From the NCBI RefSeq assembly GCF_001499905.1, contig NZ_LQIS01000011.1, forward strand, positions 1 through 64,000: DNA of 64,000 nucleotides. The letters are read 5' to 3'. Both the position numbers and the translations under genes were made by a program. Below are positions 49,575 to 57,153 of the stretch, one piece after another; position 1 is the stretch's first letter; each line of letters opens with the position of its first letter. The notes under the pieces were generated by a model that had not been told where the DNA came from, made no database searches, and saw nothing but the letters and a program-made list of their open reading frames with translations. The stretch is from Mycobacterium sp. GA-1285 (lineage in GTDB: Bacteria; Actinomycetota; Actinomycetes; Mycobacteriales; Mycobacteriaceae).

Positions 49575-51188
49575 ATGAGCGAGTGGACGATCGGGGCGGT
49601 TCTCGACGCGATCGCCCAGGCGGTGCCCGATCGAGTGATGACGGTGTGCGGCGCGCGCCGCAGCACGTTCGGTGAGTCGGCGGACCGCACCCGCCGTCTC
49701 GCGAACTATCTGGCCGCGCAGGGACTCGGCGCGCACCGCGAACGCGAGGAACTGCAGAACTGGGAGTGCGGGCAGGACCGCGTCGCGCTGCTCATGCACA
49801 ACGACCTGTACCCCGACATGGTGATCGGATGCCTCAAGGCCCGGACGGTCCCGGTCAACGTCAACTACAACTACACCCCGCGCGAGGTCGCCGAACTCCT
49901 CGACTACCTGCGCCCACGTGCGGTCATCTACCACCGGTCGTTCGGCCCGAGGTTCGCCGACGTGCTGCCGCCCGCCTCGACGGAGCTGTTGATCGAGATC
50001 GACGACGACGCGTCCGTCCGGCAGCTCACCGACGCGATCACCCTCGATGATGTTCTGGCGCAAGGTGATACCGATGTCGACATCGCGACCTCGCCCGACG
50101 ACGTGATGATGGTGTGCACCGGCGGGACCACCGGCAGGCCCAAGGGCGTGATGTGGCGCCAGAGCGACACGTACGTCATCTCGATGAACGGCGCGGACCA
50201 CGACTCTGTCGACGATATCCACGCCAAGGTTGCGCATGGGGGACAACCCTGGTTCGCGGTGTCGCCGCTGATGCACGCGGCAGGCATGTGGACGGCGTTC
50301 GCCGCCCTGCTCAACGGCCTGCCGGTGATCCTCTACGACCAGACGCGGTTCGATCCGCGCGCGGTCCTGGAAACCGCGCAGCGCGAGAAGGTCGGCTTGA
50401 TGACGATGGTCGGCGACGCCTACGCCGCGCCGTTGGTCGAGGAGCTGCGCCGCGGCTCCTACGACCTGTCGTCGTTGTTCGCGATCGGAACCGGTGGGGC
50501 GGCCACCAACCCCAAACACCAACGCGCACTGCTGGAACTGCTGCCCCAGATCACGCTCATCAACGGATACGGGTCGTCCGAGACCGGGAACGTCGGATTC
50601 GGCCGCAGCCAGCGTGGTGAGCAGAAGGACACCTTCGAACTGCGCGAGGGCGCGCTGGTGCTCTCCGAGGACTACCAACGCTTCCTCGAACCGGGTGAGC
50701 ACGAGATCGGTTTTGTTGCGCGCGGTGGCCGCATTCCACTCGGCTACTTCGACGACGAGGCGGCGACGCGCAGGACCTTCCCGGTGGTCGACGGGCAACG
50801 CGTAGTGATCTCGGGTGATCGGGGATCGTTGGCCGCCGACGGCACGCTGCGGTTGTTCGGACGTGATGCGCTGGTCGTCAACACGGGAGGCGAGAAGGTG
50901 TTCGTCGAGGAGGTCGAAGAGGTGCTGCGCGCGCACCCGGCGATATCCGACGCCCTGGTGGTGGGGCGGCCCAGCGAGCGGTGGGGTGAGGAGATCGTGG
51001 CGCTGGTCGCGCTGAACGACGGCGCCGAAGCCGCCCACGAACCGTTGCACGCGCACTGCACGTCGAGCCTGGCGAGGTTCAAGGCGCCGAAGGAGTTCAT
51101 CTTCGTCGACCAGGTCCGTCGGCTCGGAAACGGCAAACCGGACTATCGCTGGGCCAAAGCCGCTGCCACACAACAGGTGAACGCATGA
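49575..51188 (+). CDS. Acyl-CoA ligase, FadD19/FadD17-like
   Basis: 537 residues from ATG 49575. Motifs: MVCTGGTTGRPKGVMWRQSD (P-loop), LINGYGSSETGNVGFGRSQR, VISGDRGSLAADGTLRLFGR, VVNTGGEKVFVEEVEEVLRA and RRLGNGKPDYRWAKAAATQQ. The 'TGGTTGxPKGVMWR', 'GSSETG' and 'GKPDYRWAK' signatures are those of the mycobacterial FadD19/FadD17 branch, which activates steroid side-chain carboxylates, so the island's substrate may be steroid- or terpenoid-like. The segment around residues 58-66 (REREELQNWECG) is an unusual charged insertion. It overlaps the next gene by ATGA. Confidence 0.85.
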   Translation: MSEWTIGAVLDAIAQAVPDRVMTVCGARRSTFGESADRTRRLANYLAAQGLGAHREREELQNWECGQDRVALLMHNDLYPDMVIGCLKARTVPVNVNYNYTPREVAELLDYLRPRAVIYHRSFGPRFADVLPPASTELLIEIDDDASVRQLTDAITLDDVLAQGDTDVDIATSPDDVMMVCTGGTTGRPKGVMWRQSDTYVISMNGADHDSVDDIHAKVAHGGQPWFAVSPLMHAAGMWTAFAALLNGLPVILYDQTRFDPRAVLETAQREKVGLMTMVGDAYAAPLVEELRRGSYDLSSLFAIGTGGAATNPKHQRALLELLPQITLINGYGSSETGNVGFGRSQRGEQKDTFELREGALVLSEDYQRFLEPGEHEIGFVARGGRIPLGYFDDEAATRRTFPVVDGQRVVISGDRGSLAADGTLRLFGRDALVVNTGGEKVFVEEVEEVLRAHPAISDALVVGRPSERWGEEIVALVALNDGAEAAHEPLHAHCTSSLARFKAPKEFIFVDQVRRLGNGKPDYRWAKAAATQQVNA

Positions 51189-52021
51189 GCACCCGCGCCA
51201 TTGACTGTCTGGTCAACGTGCACTTCGGCGAGACCGAGCAGCAGCCGACGTGGATGCTCAAGGTTCGCGACGACTACTTCAAGGGCCCCGAGTCGATGTT
51301 CGCGCCCGTCGACCTCGGTGAGTTGCTCGAGGAGATGGACGAGCAGGGTGTCCAGAAGGCGATCCTGATGGACAGCATCGCCAAGCCCTCGACGACGGCG
51401 CGCAAGTTCGTCGACGCCCGACCGGACAGGTTCGCGCTGGCGATCGGTGGGGTCAACCTGCTGCGGCCGATCCCGTCGCTGCGGGAGTTGGCATCCGTCG
51501 TCAACGACTTACCGGTGGCGTATGCGGCGGTGGGACCGAGCTTTTGGGGTGACGGGCAGTACCCGCCCAGCGACGCCGTCTACTACCCGCTCTACACCAA
51601 GTGCGCCGAACTGGGGCTGCCCCTGTGCGTCAACACCGGCCTTCCCGGACCGCCGATCCCGGGTGAGGTGCAGAACCCGATCCACCTCGACCGGGTCTGC
51701 GTGCGGTTCCCGGAACTCAAGCTCTGCATGATCCACGGCGCCGACCCGTGGTGGGACGTCGCGATCCGTCTGCTCATCAAGTACCAGAACCTCCGCCTGA
51801 TGACGTCGGCGTGGTCACCGAAGCGGCTACCCGACAGCCTGCTTCACTACATGCGTACCCGCGGCCCGAACAAGGTGATCTACGCGTCGGATTGGCCGGT
51901 GCTCAGAATGCGCCGCGTCGTCCCCGAGGCGCTCGCCCTTGACCTGCCGGCCGAGGTGCGCGACAACTACTTGTACAACAACGCGCAGGAGTTCTTCTTC
52001 GGCGCCGACAAGGAGCAGTGA
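51185..52021 (+). CDS. Amidohydrolase-2 family protein, short form
   Basis: 278 residues. N-terminus STRAIDCLVNVHFGETEQQP replaces the usual DxHxH with CLVNVH, so the first metal motif is incomplete. Barrel features are LPLCVNTGLPGPPIPGEVQN, LKLCMIHGADPWWDVAIRLL (His) and NKVIYASDWPVLRMRRVVPE (conserved Asp). Such short amidohydrolase-2 proteins often sit beside a longer one and may act as a partner or decarboxylase. It overlaps the ligase (ATGA) and the following FadE (TGATG), showing translational coupling. Confidence 0.7.
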   Translation: MSTRAIDCLVNVHFGETEQQPTWMLKVRDDYFKGPESMFAPVDLGELLEEMDEQGVQKAILMDSIAKPSTTARKFVDARPDRFALAIGGVNLLRPIPSLRELASVVNDLPVAYAAVGPSFWGDGQYPPSDAVYYPLYTKCAELGLPLCVNTGLPGPPIPGEVQNPIHLDRVCVRFPELKLCMIHGADPWWDVAIRLLIKYQNLRLMTSAWSPKRLPDSLLHYMRTRGPNKVIYASDWPVLRMRRVVPEALALDLPAEVRDNYLYNNAQEFFFGADKEQ

Positions 52022-53067
52022 TGGACCGTTACGAACTGCGCAGGCTCGACTACAGCCTGTCCGACGACCACCAGGCCTTGCAGGCGGCGTACAAGGACTT
52101 CTTCAAGACGCACTGTTCAATCGAAACCGTTCGGGCCGCTGAGGCATCCGGCTTCGACAAGAGCCTGTGGGAGCGGCTGTGCACCATGGGCGCGACCACG
52201 ATGGCACTGCCCGAGAAGATGGGTGGCGACGGCGCCACGCTGGTCGACCTGACGCTGGTGGCAGAGGAGATCGGCCGGTCGCTGGCGCCCGTGCCGTGGA
52301 TCGACCACGTGAGCGCGGCACGTCTGCTCGGCCGACTGGGAGCGGTCGATCCCGACGTCGTGAGCGGCAAGCAGATCGTCGGACTGGACCCCCAGCAGGA
52401 CAGCACATCCGGGGTGCGCTTGCTGCCGAGCGGATCGGTTGCCGACCATATCGTCCTGCGCGACGGTGACGACGTCGTCAAGCTGACGTTCGCCACCCGG
52501 CCCACGAAGGTCGACAACATCGGCCGGCTGCCGATGGCGTGGATCGACCCGGCTGCGGCCGACAGCCGGACCGTCCTGGCGAGCGGTGCCGATGCGCTGG
52601 CGGTATATCAACGGGCACTGGACGAATGGCGTGTGCTGTCCGGGGCGGCGCTCGTCGGGTTGGTCGAGGAGACGATGACGATCGCCGCGGAGTTCGCCAA
52701 AACCCGCTACACGCTCGGCGTACCGATCTCGACGCTGCAGGCGATTTCGCATCCGCTGGCCAACATCGCGATCACGGTGCAGGGCGGACGCAACCTCGTG
52801 CGGCGCGCCGCGTGGTTCCTCGACAACGAACCCGGCGAGCGGCCCGAACTGGCCCCGTCGGCGTTCGTGTTCATGGCCGAGGAGGCGTCGAAGGCCGCCA
52901 CGATGGCGGTCCAGGTCCAAGGCGGGCTCGGGGTGTCGGCGGAGGCCGCCGCCAGCGCGTACCTGCTGCGCGCCCGCGGGTGGGCGCTCGCCGGGGGAGA
53001 CCCGGCCGCCAGTGCCAAGTACATCGCCGGCATCGTCGCGGCTCGTGAGAGCGGAGAGGACAAGTAA
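52021..53067 (+). CDS. Acyl-CoA dehydrogenase-like subunit (small, divergent)
   Basis: 348 residues from ATG 52021 (GTG 52018 possible; AAGGAG upstream). The N-terminal helical domain is recognisable (DYSLSDDHQALQAAYKDFFK, TMALPEKMGGDGATLVDLTL), the middle domain is shortened, and the C-terminal domain has KTRYTLGVPISTLQAISHPL and VQVQGGLGVSAEAAASAYLL. The catalytic YEGT motif is absent. This matches the non-catalytic-looking partner of heteromeric FadE enzymes (FadE17/26/28-type pairs). It overlaps the next FadE by one base and most likely forms a heterotetramer with it. Confidence 0.8.
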   Translation: MDRYELRRLDYSLSDDHQALQAAYKDFFKTHCSIETVRAAEASGFDKSLWERLCTMGATTMALPEKMGGDGATLVDLTLVAEEIGRSLAPVPWIDHVSAARLLGRLGAVDPDVVSGKQIVGLDPQQDSTSGVRLLPSGSVADHIVLRDGDDVVKLTFATRPTKVDNIGRLPMAWIDPAAADSRTVLASGADALAVYQRALDEWRVLSGAALVGLVEETMTIAAEFAKTRYTLGVPISTLQAISHPLANIAITVQGGRNLVRRAAWFLDNEPGERPELAPSAFVFMAEEASKAATMAVQVQGGLGVSAEAAASAYLLRARGWALAGGDPAASAKYIAGIVAARESGEDK

Positions 53068-54260
53068 TGGATTTCTCGCGGGTCGAACTCTCCGAAGAGG
53101 ACCAGGCTTTCCTCGAGGAGTCCCGCGCGTTCCTGCGGGAGATCGTCACGGAGGATGTGCTCCGGCGCGACCGGGAAACCGGCGACAACTTCGACGAGGG
53201 CGTGCATCTGGCGCTCGGCAAGGCCGGATACCTTGCGCGCGAATGGAAGCCGGAGTCCGAGGGCGGGTTCAACCGGATCCGGCGGCGCATCTGGGAACTG
53301 GAGAAACGCCGCGCGCATGTGCCGTGGGTGACGTCCGGCACCACGGCGATGATCGCGCGGTCCGTGGCCAAGTTCGGCTCACCCGAGCTCAAGGCCGAGG
53401 TGATGCCGCGGGTGTACACCGGCGAGGTCCGGCTCTGCCTGGGCTACACCGAACCAGAGGGCGGATCCGACGTCGCCACCTGCAAGACCAGGGCGGTGCG
53501 GGACGGCGATGGGTGGATTATCAACGGCTCGAAGATGTTCACCACCGGCGCCCACAACTGCCAGTACGTCTTCCTGATCACCAACACCGACCCTGAGGCG
53601 CCGAAACACAAGAGCCTCACCATGTTTCTCGTCCCGCTCGACTCGCCGGGCATCGAGATCCAGGGCATCCGCACCGTCGACGGCGACCGGACGAACATCG
53701 TGTACTACAGCGACGTCCGCGTCGACGACAAGTACCGTCTCGGCGAGGTGAACGACGGCTGGACGGTGGTGCGTGAACCGCTCAACGTCGAGCACGGCGC
53801 GGTGGAAGCGGCCGCCGACGGCCTGCAGGACGTCTCGATCATGATGCACCAGGCCAGCACGATGGCCGCCGCGGTCGACAAGGCCGCGGCGATCGTCACC
53901 GAACCGGATCCCAACGGCCGCAGGTTGATCGACGACGGCTCGGTCGCATACCGTCTGGGCCGCAGCGTCGCCCGTATGGAGGCGGCGTTCTCGGCCACCA
54001 GCATCTTCGGTCGGGTCGCGCTGGCGCAGACGATGCGCGACATCTCACCGGACCTGATGGACATGCTGGGCACGGCGTCGTCGCTTCCACTCGGCACCGA
54101 CGGGGCGATCGACGACGGCGCCGCCGAGTACGTGTACCGCTTCGCGCCGCTGGTCGGCATCTATGGCGGCACGCTCGAGGTGTTCCGCAACATGATCGCG
54201 CAGTACGTTCTTGGTCTCGGCAAGCCCGCATACGCCCCGCCGACCCAGAAAGCCTCCTGA
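53067..54260 (+). CDS. Acyl-CoA dehydrogenase, large subunit of a FadE pair
   Basis: 397 residues. Motifs: LCLGYTEPEGGSDVATCKTR, GSKMFTTGAHNCQYVFLITN and the C-terminal LVGIYGGTLEVFRNMIAQYV. At the catalytic position the usual YEGT is YGGT, so the Glu is missing there, as in the other FadE pair at 17032; the base may lie elsewhere in this subfamily. With its upstream partner it probably desaturates a bulky CoA thioester. Last gene of the operon beginning at 47388; an imperfect palindromic element follows. Confidence 0.83.
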   Translation: MDFSRVELSEEDQAFLEESRAFLREIVTEDVLRRDRETGDNFDEGVHLALGKAGYLAREWKPESEGGFNRIRRRIWELEKRRAHVPWVTSGTTAMIARSVAKFGSPELKAEVMPRVYTGEVRLCLGYTEPEGGSDVATCKTRAVRDGDGWIINGSKMFTTGAHNCQYVFLITNTDPEAPKHKSLTMFLVPLDSPGIEIQGIRTVDGDRTNIVYYSDVRVDDKYRLGEVNDGWTVVREPLNVEHGAVEAAADGLQDVSIMMHQASTMAAAVDKAAAIVTEPDPNGRRLIDDGSVAYRLGRSVARMEAAFSATSIFGRVALAQTMRDISPDLMDMLGTASSLPLGTDGAIDDGAAEYVYRFAPLVGIYGGTLEVFRNMIAQYVLGLGKPAYAPPTQKAS

Positions 54261-54278
54261 CCTTGGGCTTCCCCCCTT

Positions 54279-54342
54279 TTCGCGAGCGTCCGTGTTTGCA
54301 CACGAAACGCCGTGAAAATCTGACAGTTTCCGGTCACTCGCG
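54279..54342. repeat. Imperfect intergenic palindromic element
   Basis: TCGCGAG (54279-54285) and CTCGCGA (54336-54342) close a 64-bp unit holding the inner hairpin CGTGTTTGCACACG (54290-54303) and the string AAACGCCGTGAAAA. The layout and the ACGCCG core recall the elements at 49500 and 59341. It fills the gap before the epimerase gene. Confidence 0.4.
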
Positions 54343-54353
54343 AGGTACAGAAC

Positions 54354-55388
54354 ATGACAGACACACCCCCGACCGCAACACCGTCCGCGCGCCGCGCGCT
54401 GGTGATGGGCCCGAGCGGCTTCGTCGGTTCACACGTCACGCGCAAACTCGTCGAGCGCGGCGACGACGTACGGGTATATCTGCGCAGAAGCAGTTCGACG
54501 GTGGCCATCGACGACCTCGACGTCGAGCGCTGCCACGGCGACCTGTACGACGACGAAGCCCTTCACGCGGCGATGGCCGACCGCGACGTCGTCTACTACT
54601 GCATCGTCGACACCCGGTTTCATCTCCGTGATCCGGCCCCGCTGTTCGAGACCAACGTCCACTGCCTGCGACGGGTCCTTGACATCGCGGCCAAAGCCGG
54701 CCTGCACCGGTTCGTGTTCTGCAGCACCATCGGCACGATCGCGCTCGGCGACGGCCGCGGCCCGGTGACCGAGGACATGCCGTTCGACTGGGGCGACAAG
54801 GGCGGCGCGTACATCGAATCCCGTCGCCAGGCCGAGGAACTGGTTTTGTCCTACGCCCGCGACCACGGCCTGCCCGCCGTGGTGATGTGTGTATCGAACC
54901 CCTACGGACCGCGGGACTTTCATCCGCATCAGGGCCTGATGGTGCAGTACGCCGCGTTCGGCAGGATCCCCGCCTACATCAGTGGCGTGTCCACCGAAGT
55001 CGTCGGCATCGAGGACGTTGCCGAGGCATTCCTGCTCGCAGGCGAACACGGCGGCGTGGGCGAGCGCTACATCATCTCCGAAAGCTACATGCCGATGCGC
55101 GACATGCTCACGACGGCCGCCGGGGCAGTTGGAGCGAAACCCCCGCGGTTCGGGGTCCCGCTTCCCGTGGTTTACGCGTCGGTGTGGGTCGCGAGCGTGG
55201 TGGCCCGACTGTTGCGACGGGAGATCCCGATGAACACGACCGGGATCCGGCTGTTGCACATCATGGCGCCGGCAGACCACAGTAAGGCGACACGGGAACT
55301 CGGCTGGCATCCGCGGCCCACCGCCGAGTCGCTGCGCAAGGCCGCGCGATTCTACGTCGAGCAGGCGCGGGACAAGGCCACCGGATGA
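54354..55388 (+). CDS. NAD-dependent epimerase / 3-beta-HSD-like reductase
   Basis: 344 residues, extended SDR. Cofactor motif: RRALVMGPSGFVGSHVTRKL (GxxGxxG) and GDLYDDEALHAAMADRDVVY. In place of the catalytic YxxxK it has AYIESRRQAEELVLSY, with Arg instead of Lys; the upstream Ser is in FVFCSTIGTIALGDG. The C-terminal half (LPVVYASVWVASVVARLLRR) resembles 3-beta-hydroxysteroid dehydrogenase/isomerase-like proteins. It could oxidise a ring hydroxyl, if Arg is tolerated. ATG 54354 follows GAGGTACAGAAC. It overlaps the NTF2-like gene by ATGA. Confidence 0.78.
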   Translation: MTDTPPTATPSARRALVMGPSGFVGSHVTRKLVERGDDVRVYLRRSSSTVAIDDLDVERCHGDLYDDEALHAAMADRDVVYYCIVDTRFHLRDPAPLFETNVHCLRRVLDIAAKAGLHRFVFCSTIGTIALGDGRGPVTEDMPFDWGDKGGAYIESRRQAEELVLSYARDHGLPAVVMCVSNPYGPRDFHPHQGLMVQYAAFGRIPAYISGVSTEVVGIEDVAEAFLLAGEHGGVGERYIISESYMPMRDMLTTAAGAVGAKPPRFGVPLPVVYASVWVASVVARLLRREIPMNTTGIRLLHIMAPADHSKATRELGWHPRPTAESLRKAARFYVEQARDKATG

Positions 55389-55873
55389 ATGAAGCCGAGC
55401 TTGTCGAGATCGAGGCGATCAAGCAGTTGAAGGCCCGCTACTGCCGCTTCCTCGACACGAAAGACTGGGCGGCGTGGCGCACTCTGTTCGCTGACGACTT
55501 CCTCAGCGACACCTCCCCTGCCGGCGGGAAAGTGATCGAAGGCGCCGACGAGTTCGTCGCGTTCACCCGCAAGAGCCTGCGCAATCAAGTCTCCGTGCAC
55601 CAGGTCCACGCCCCGGAGATCGAGCTGACATCGCCGACCACCGCGCGCGGCGTGTGGGCCCTCGAGGACGTCGTGCGCTTCGGCCCCGGCGTCAACCTAC
55701 GCGGCTACGGCCACTACTACGAGACCTACGAGAAGCTCGACGGCCAGTGGCGCTTCACGAGTTCGACGTTGACGCGGTTGCGCGAGGACGTCTTCAATGG
55801 CCTTGTCGCCGTTTATATTTCGAATCGCATACGAAAGCTCATCATGAAAGCGTCGCGTCGCGCATTGAAGTGA
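55385..55873 (+). CDS. NTF2/SnoaL-like fold protein
   Basis: 162 residues. VEIEAIKQLKARYCRFLDTK, DWAAWRTLFADDFLSDTSPA and RGYGHYYETYEKLDGQWRFT are the helix and curved-sheet segments of the SnoaL_4/NTF2 fold, the same fold as ketosteroid isomerase and scytalone dehydratase. The first-helix 'lkarYcrflDtkDwaa' pattern with Tyr, Asp and a later His (VHQVHAPEIE) could form an acid/base site. The basic tail (RNRIRKLIMKASRRALK-like) is odd. Likely an isomerase or dehydratase acting after the reductase. Followed by 68 bp and a convergent thiolase-like gene. Confidence 0.72.
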   Translation: MNEAELVEIEAIKQLKARYCRFLDTKDWAAWRTLFADDFLSDTSPAGGKVIEGADEFVAFTRKSLRNQVSVHQVHAPEIELTSPTTARGVWALEDVVRFGPGVNLRGYGHYYETYEKLDGQWRFTSSTLTRLREDVFNGLVAVYISNRIRKLIMKASRRALK

Positions 55874-55941
55874 CCGCGGTCAGGACAAGGAGCTTCACCG
55901 ACAGCGGGACCGGATACTCGTAGGGGATCACCTGATCGGCG

Positions 55942-57087
55942 TCACCTCGTCAGGATCGTCGCCGCGGCGGTTCCGGGCGCCCCATAGAGTTGCGCGAAGC
56001 CGACTTTCGGTTCGCCGGGTACCTGGCGATCACCGGCCTCGCCGCGCAGCTGGCGCACCAACTCGTGAATTTGGCGCAGCCCCGACGCGCCGATCGGTTC
56101 ACCATTGGCGATCAGCCCGCCATCGGTGTTGACCGGCAGCGGTCCGGTGATCTCGGTGTCCCCGTCGGCCACCAGCTTCTCTTGGTCGCCGTCGGCGCAG
56201 AAGCCGCATTCGGCCATGTGGATGATCTCGGCGCCGGCGTCGGTGTCCTGCAACTGGATGACGTCGACGTCCTGCGGTGCGACACCGGCCTTTTCGAATG
56301 CCGCGTTCGCGGCGTACACCGTCGGTGCGACGTCCTCCTCCACGGGCGCGAATGTCGTGTTCACCTCGTAGGCACCATACTTGCGGGTGCGCACCTCGAC
56401 GGCCCGCAGGTACACCGGTTTGGTGGTGTAGCGCTCGGCGATGTCGGCACGACACATCACAACGGCTGCCGCGCCCTCGTCGGGGGCGCAGAACATGTAC
56501 TGCGTGAGCGGATAGTTCAGCATCGCGGAGTTCAGGATCTGGTCCTCGGCGATGGGCTTGCGGCGGAACGCGTTGGGGTTCAGCGCCCCGTTGCGGAAGT
56601 TCTTGGCAGCCACCTTGGCCAGCGTCTGCTGGGAGATACCGTGCTGGTGCAGGTAGCGGTTGGCCTTCATGCCGAAAAACTGGGTGGTGAGGTATTGACC
56701 GTTCTCGGCGTACCAGCGCGGCATGCCCACCAGGGCGGGGTCCTCGGTGAACGCGCCGCGCGGATGTTTGTCCAGCCCGATCGCGATGCCGATGTCGTAG
56801 TCGCCCAATCGGATTCCGTCGGCGCACGCCTTCGCCGCGCTGGCCGCGGTGGCACAGGCGTTGAACACGTTGGTGAAGGGAATACCGGACAACCCGACCA
56901 TGCCGACGATCGCGTCCGGGTTGGCGACGGTCCAGCTGCCTCCGGTGGCGAACTGGATGTCCTTCCACTCCACACCGGCGTCGGCGACGGCGGCGAAGAT
57001 CGCGTCGACCCCCATCTCCATCGCGGACTTGCCCTCGAAGCGGCCGAAGGGATGCAGTCCGACACCGATGATCGCCACGTCGTGCAT
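55942..57087 (-). CDS. Thiolase-like / lipid-transfer protein (SCP2-thiolase family)
   Basis: 381 residues from ATG 57087 (AGAGGATC upstream). The N-terminal Cys is present (NVFNACATAASAAKACADGI), but the next two thiolase motifs are changed: VDVIQLQDTDAGAEIIHMAE lacks the usual HD/NEAFA, and NTDGGLIANGEPIGASGLRQ has Glu where thiolases have His (GHP). Such proteins (Ltp-like) usually work as retro-aldolases with a DUF35 OB-fold partner, but no DUF35 gene lies next to it. Reaction uncertain: aldolase, inactive partner or special thiolase. Divergent from the molybdopterin oxidoreductase across operator copy 4. Confidence 0.78.
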   Translation of the reverse strand: MHDVAIIGVGLHPFGRFEGKSAMEMGVDAIFAAVADAGVEWKDIQFATGGSWTVANPDAIVGMVGLSGIPFTNVFNACATAASAAKACADGIRLGDYDIGIAIGLDKHPRGAFTEDPALVGMPRWYAENGQYLTTQFFGMKANRYLHQHGISQQTLAKVAAKNFRNGALNPNAFRRKPIAEDQILNSAMLNYPLTQYMFCAPDEGAAAVVMCRADIAERYTTKPVYLRAVEVRTRKYGAYEVNTTFAPVEEDVAPTVYAANAAFEKAGVAPQDVDVIQLQDTDAGAEIIHMAECGFCADGDQEKLVADGDTEITGPLPVNTDGGLIANGEPIGASGLRQIHELVRQLRGEAGDRQVPGEPKVGFAQLYGAPGTAAATILTR

Positions 57088-57121
57088 GCCTGATCCTCTC
57101 TGGTCAACGCCGATCCGACGT

Positions 57122-57144
57122 GTAACTGAAACTCTTACAGTATC
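57122..57144. promoter_or_regulatory. Tandem 11-bp boxes (regulon operator, copy 4)
   Basis: GTAACTGAAAC (57122-57132) and CTTACAGTATC (57134-57144), 12 bp apart. The second is a 9/11 match to CTTACNGTAAG. They lie in the 66-bp gap between the divergent thiolase-like gene (57087) and the oxidoreductase (57154). TATCGT (57141-57146) would serve as -10 for a leaderless transcript from GTG 57154, so a bound repressor would cover it. Confidence 0.5.
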
Positions 57145-57153
57145 GTAATCGGC

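Noticed and set aside
49452..51173. 573-codon open frame on the minus strand
   Set aside because: Antisense to the FadD19/FadD17-like ligase; no recognisable protein features.
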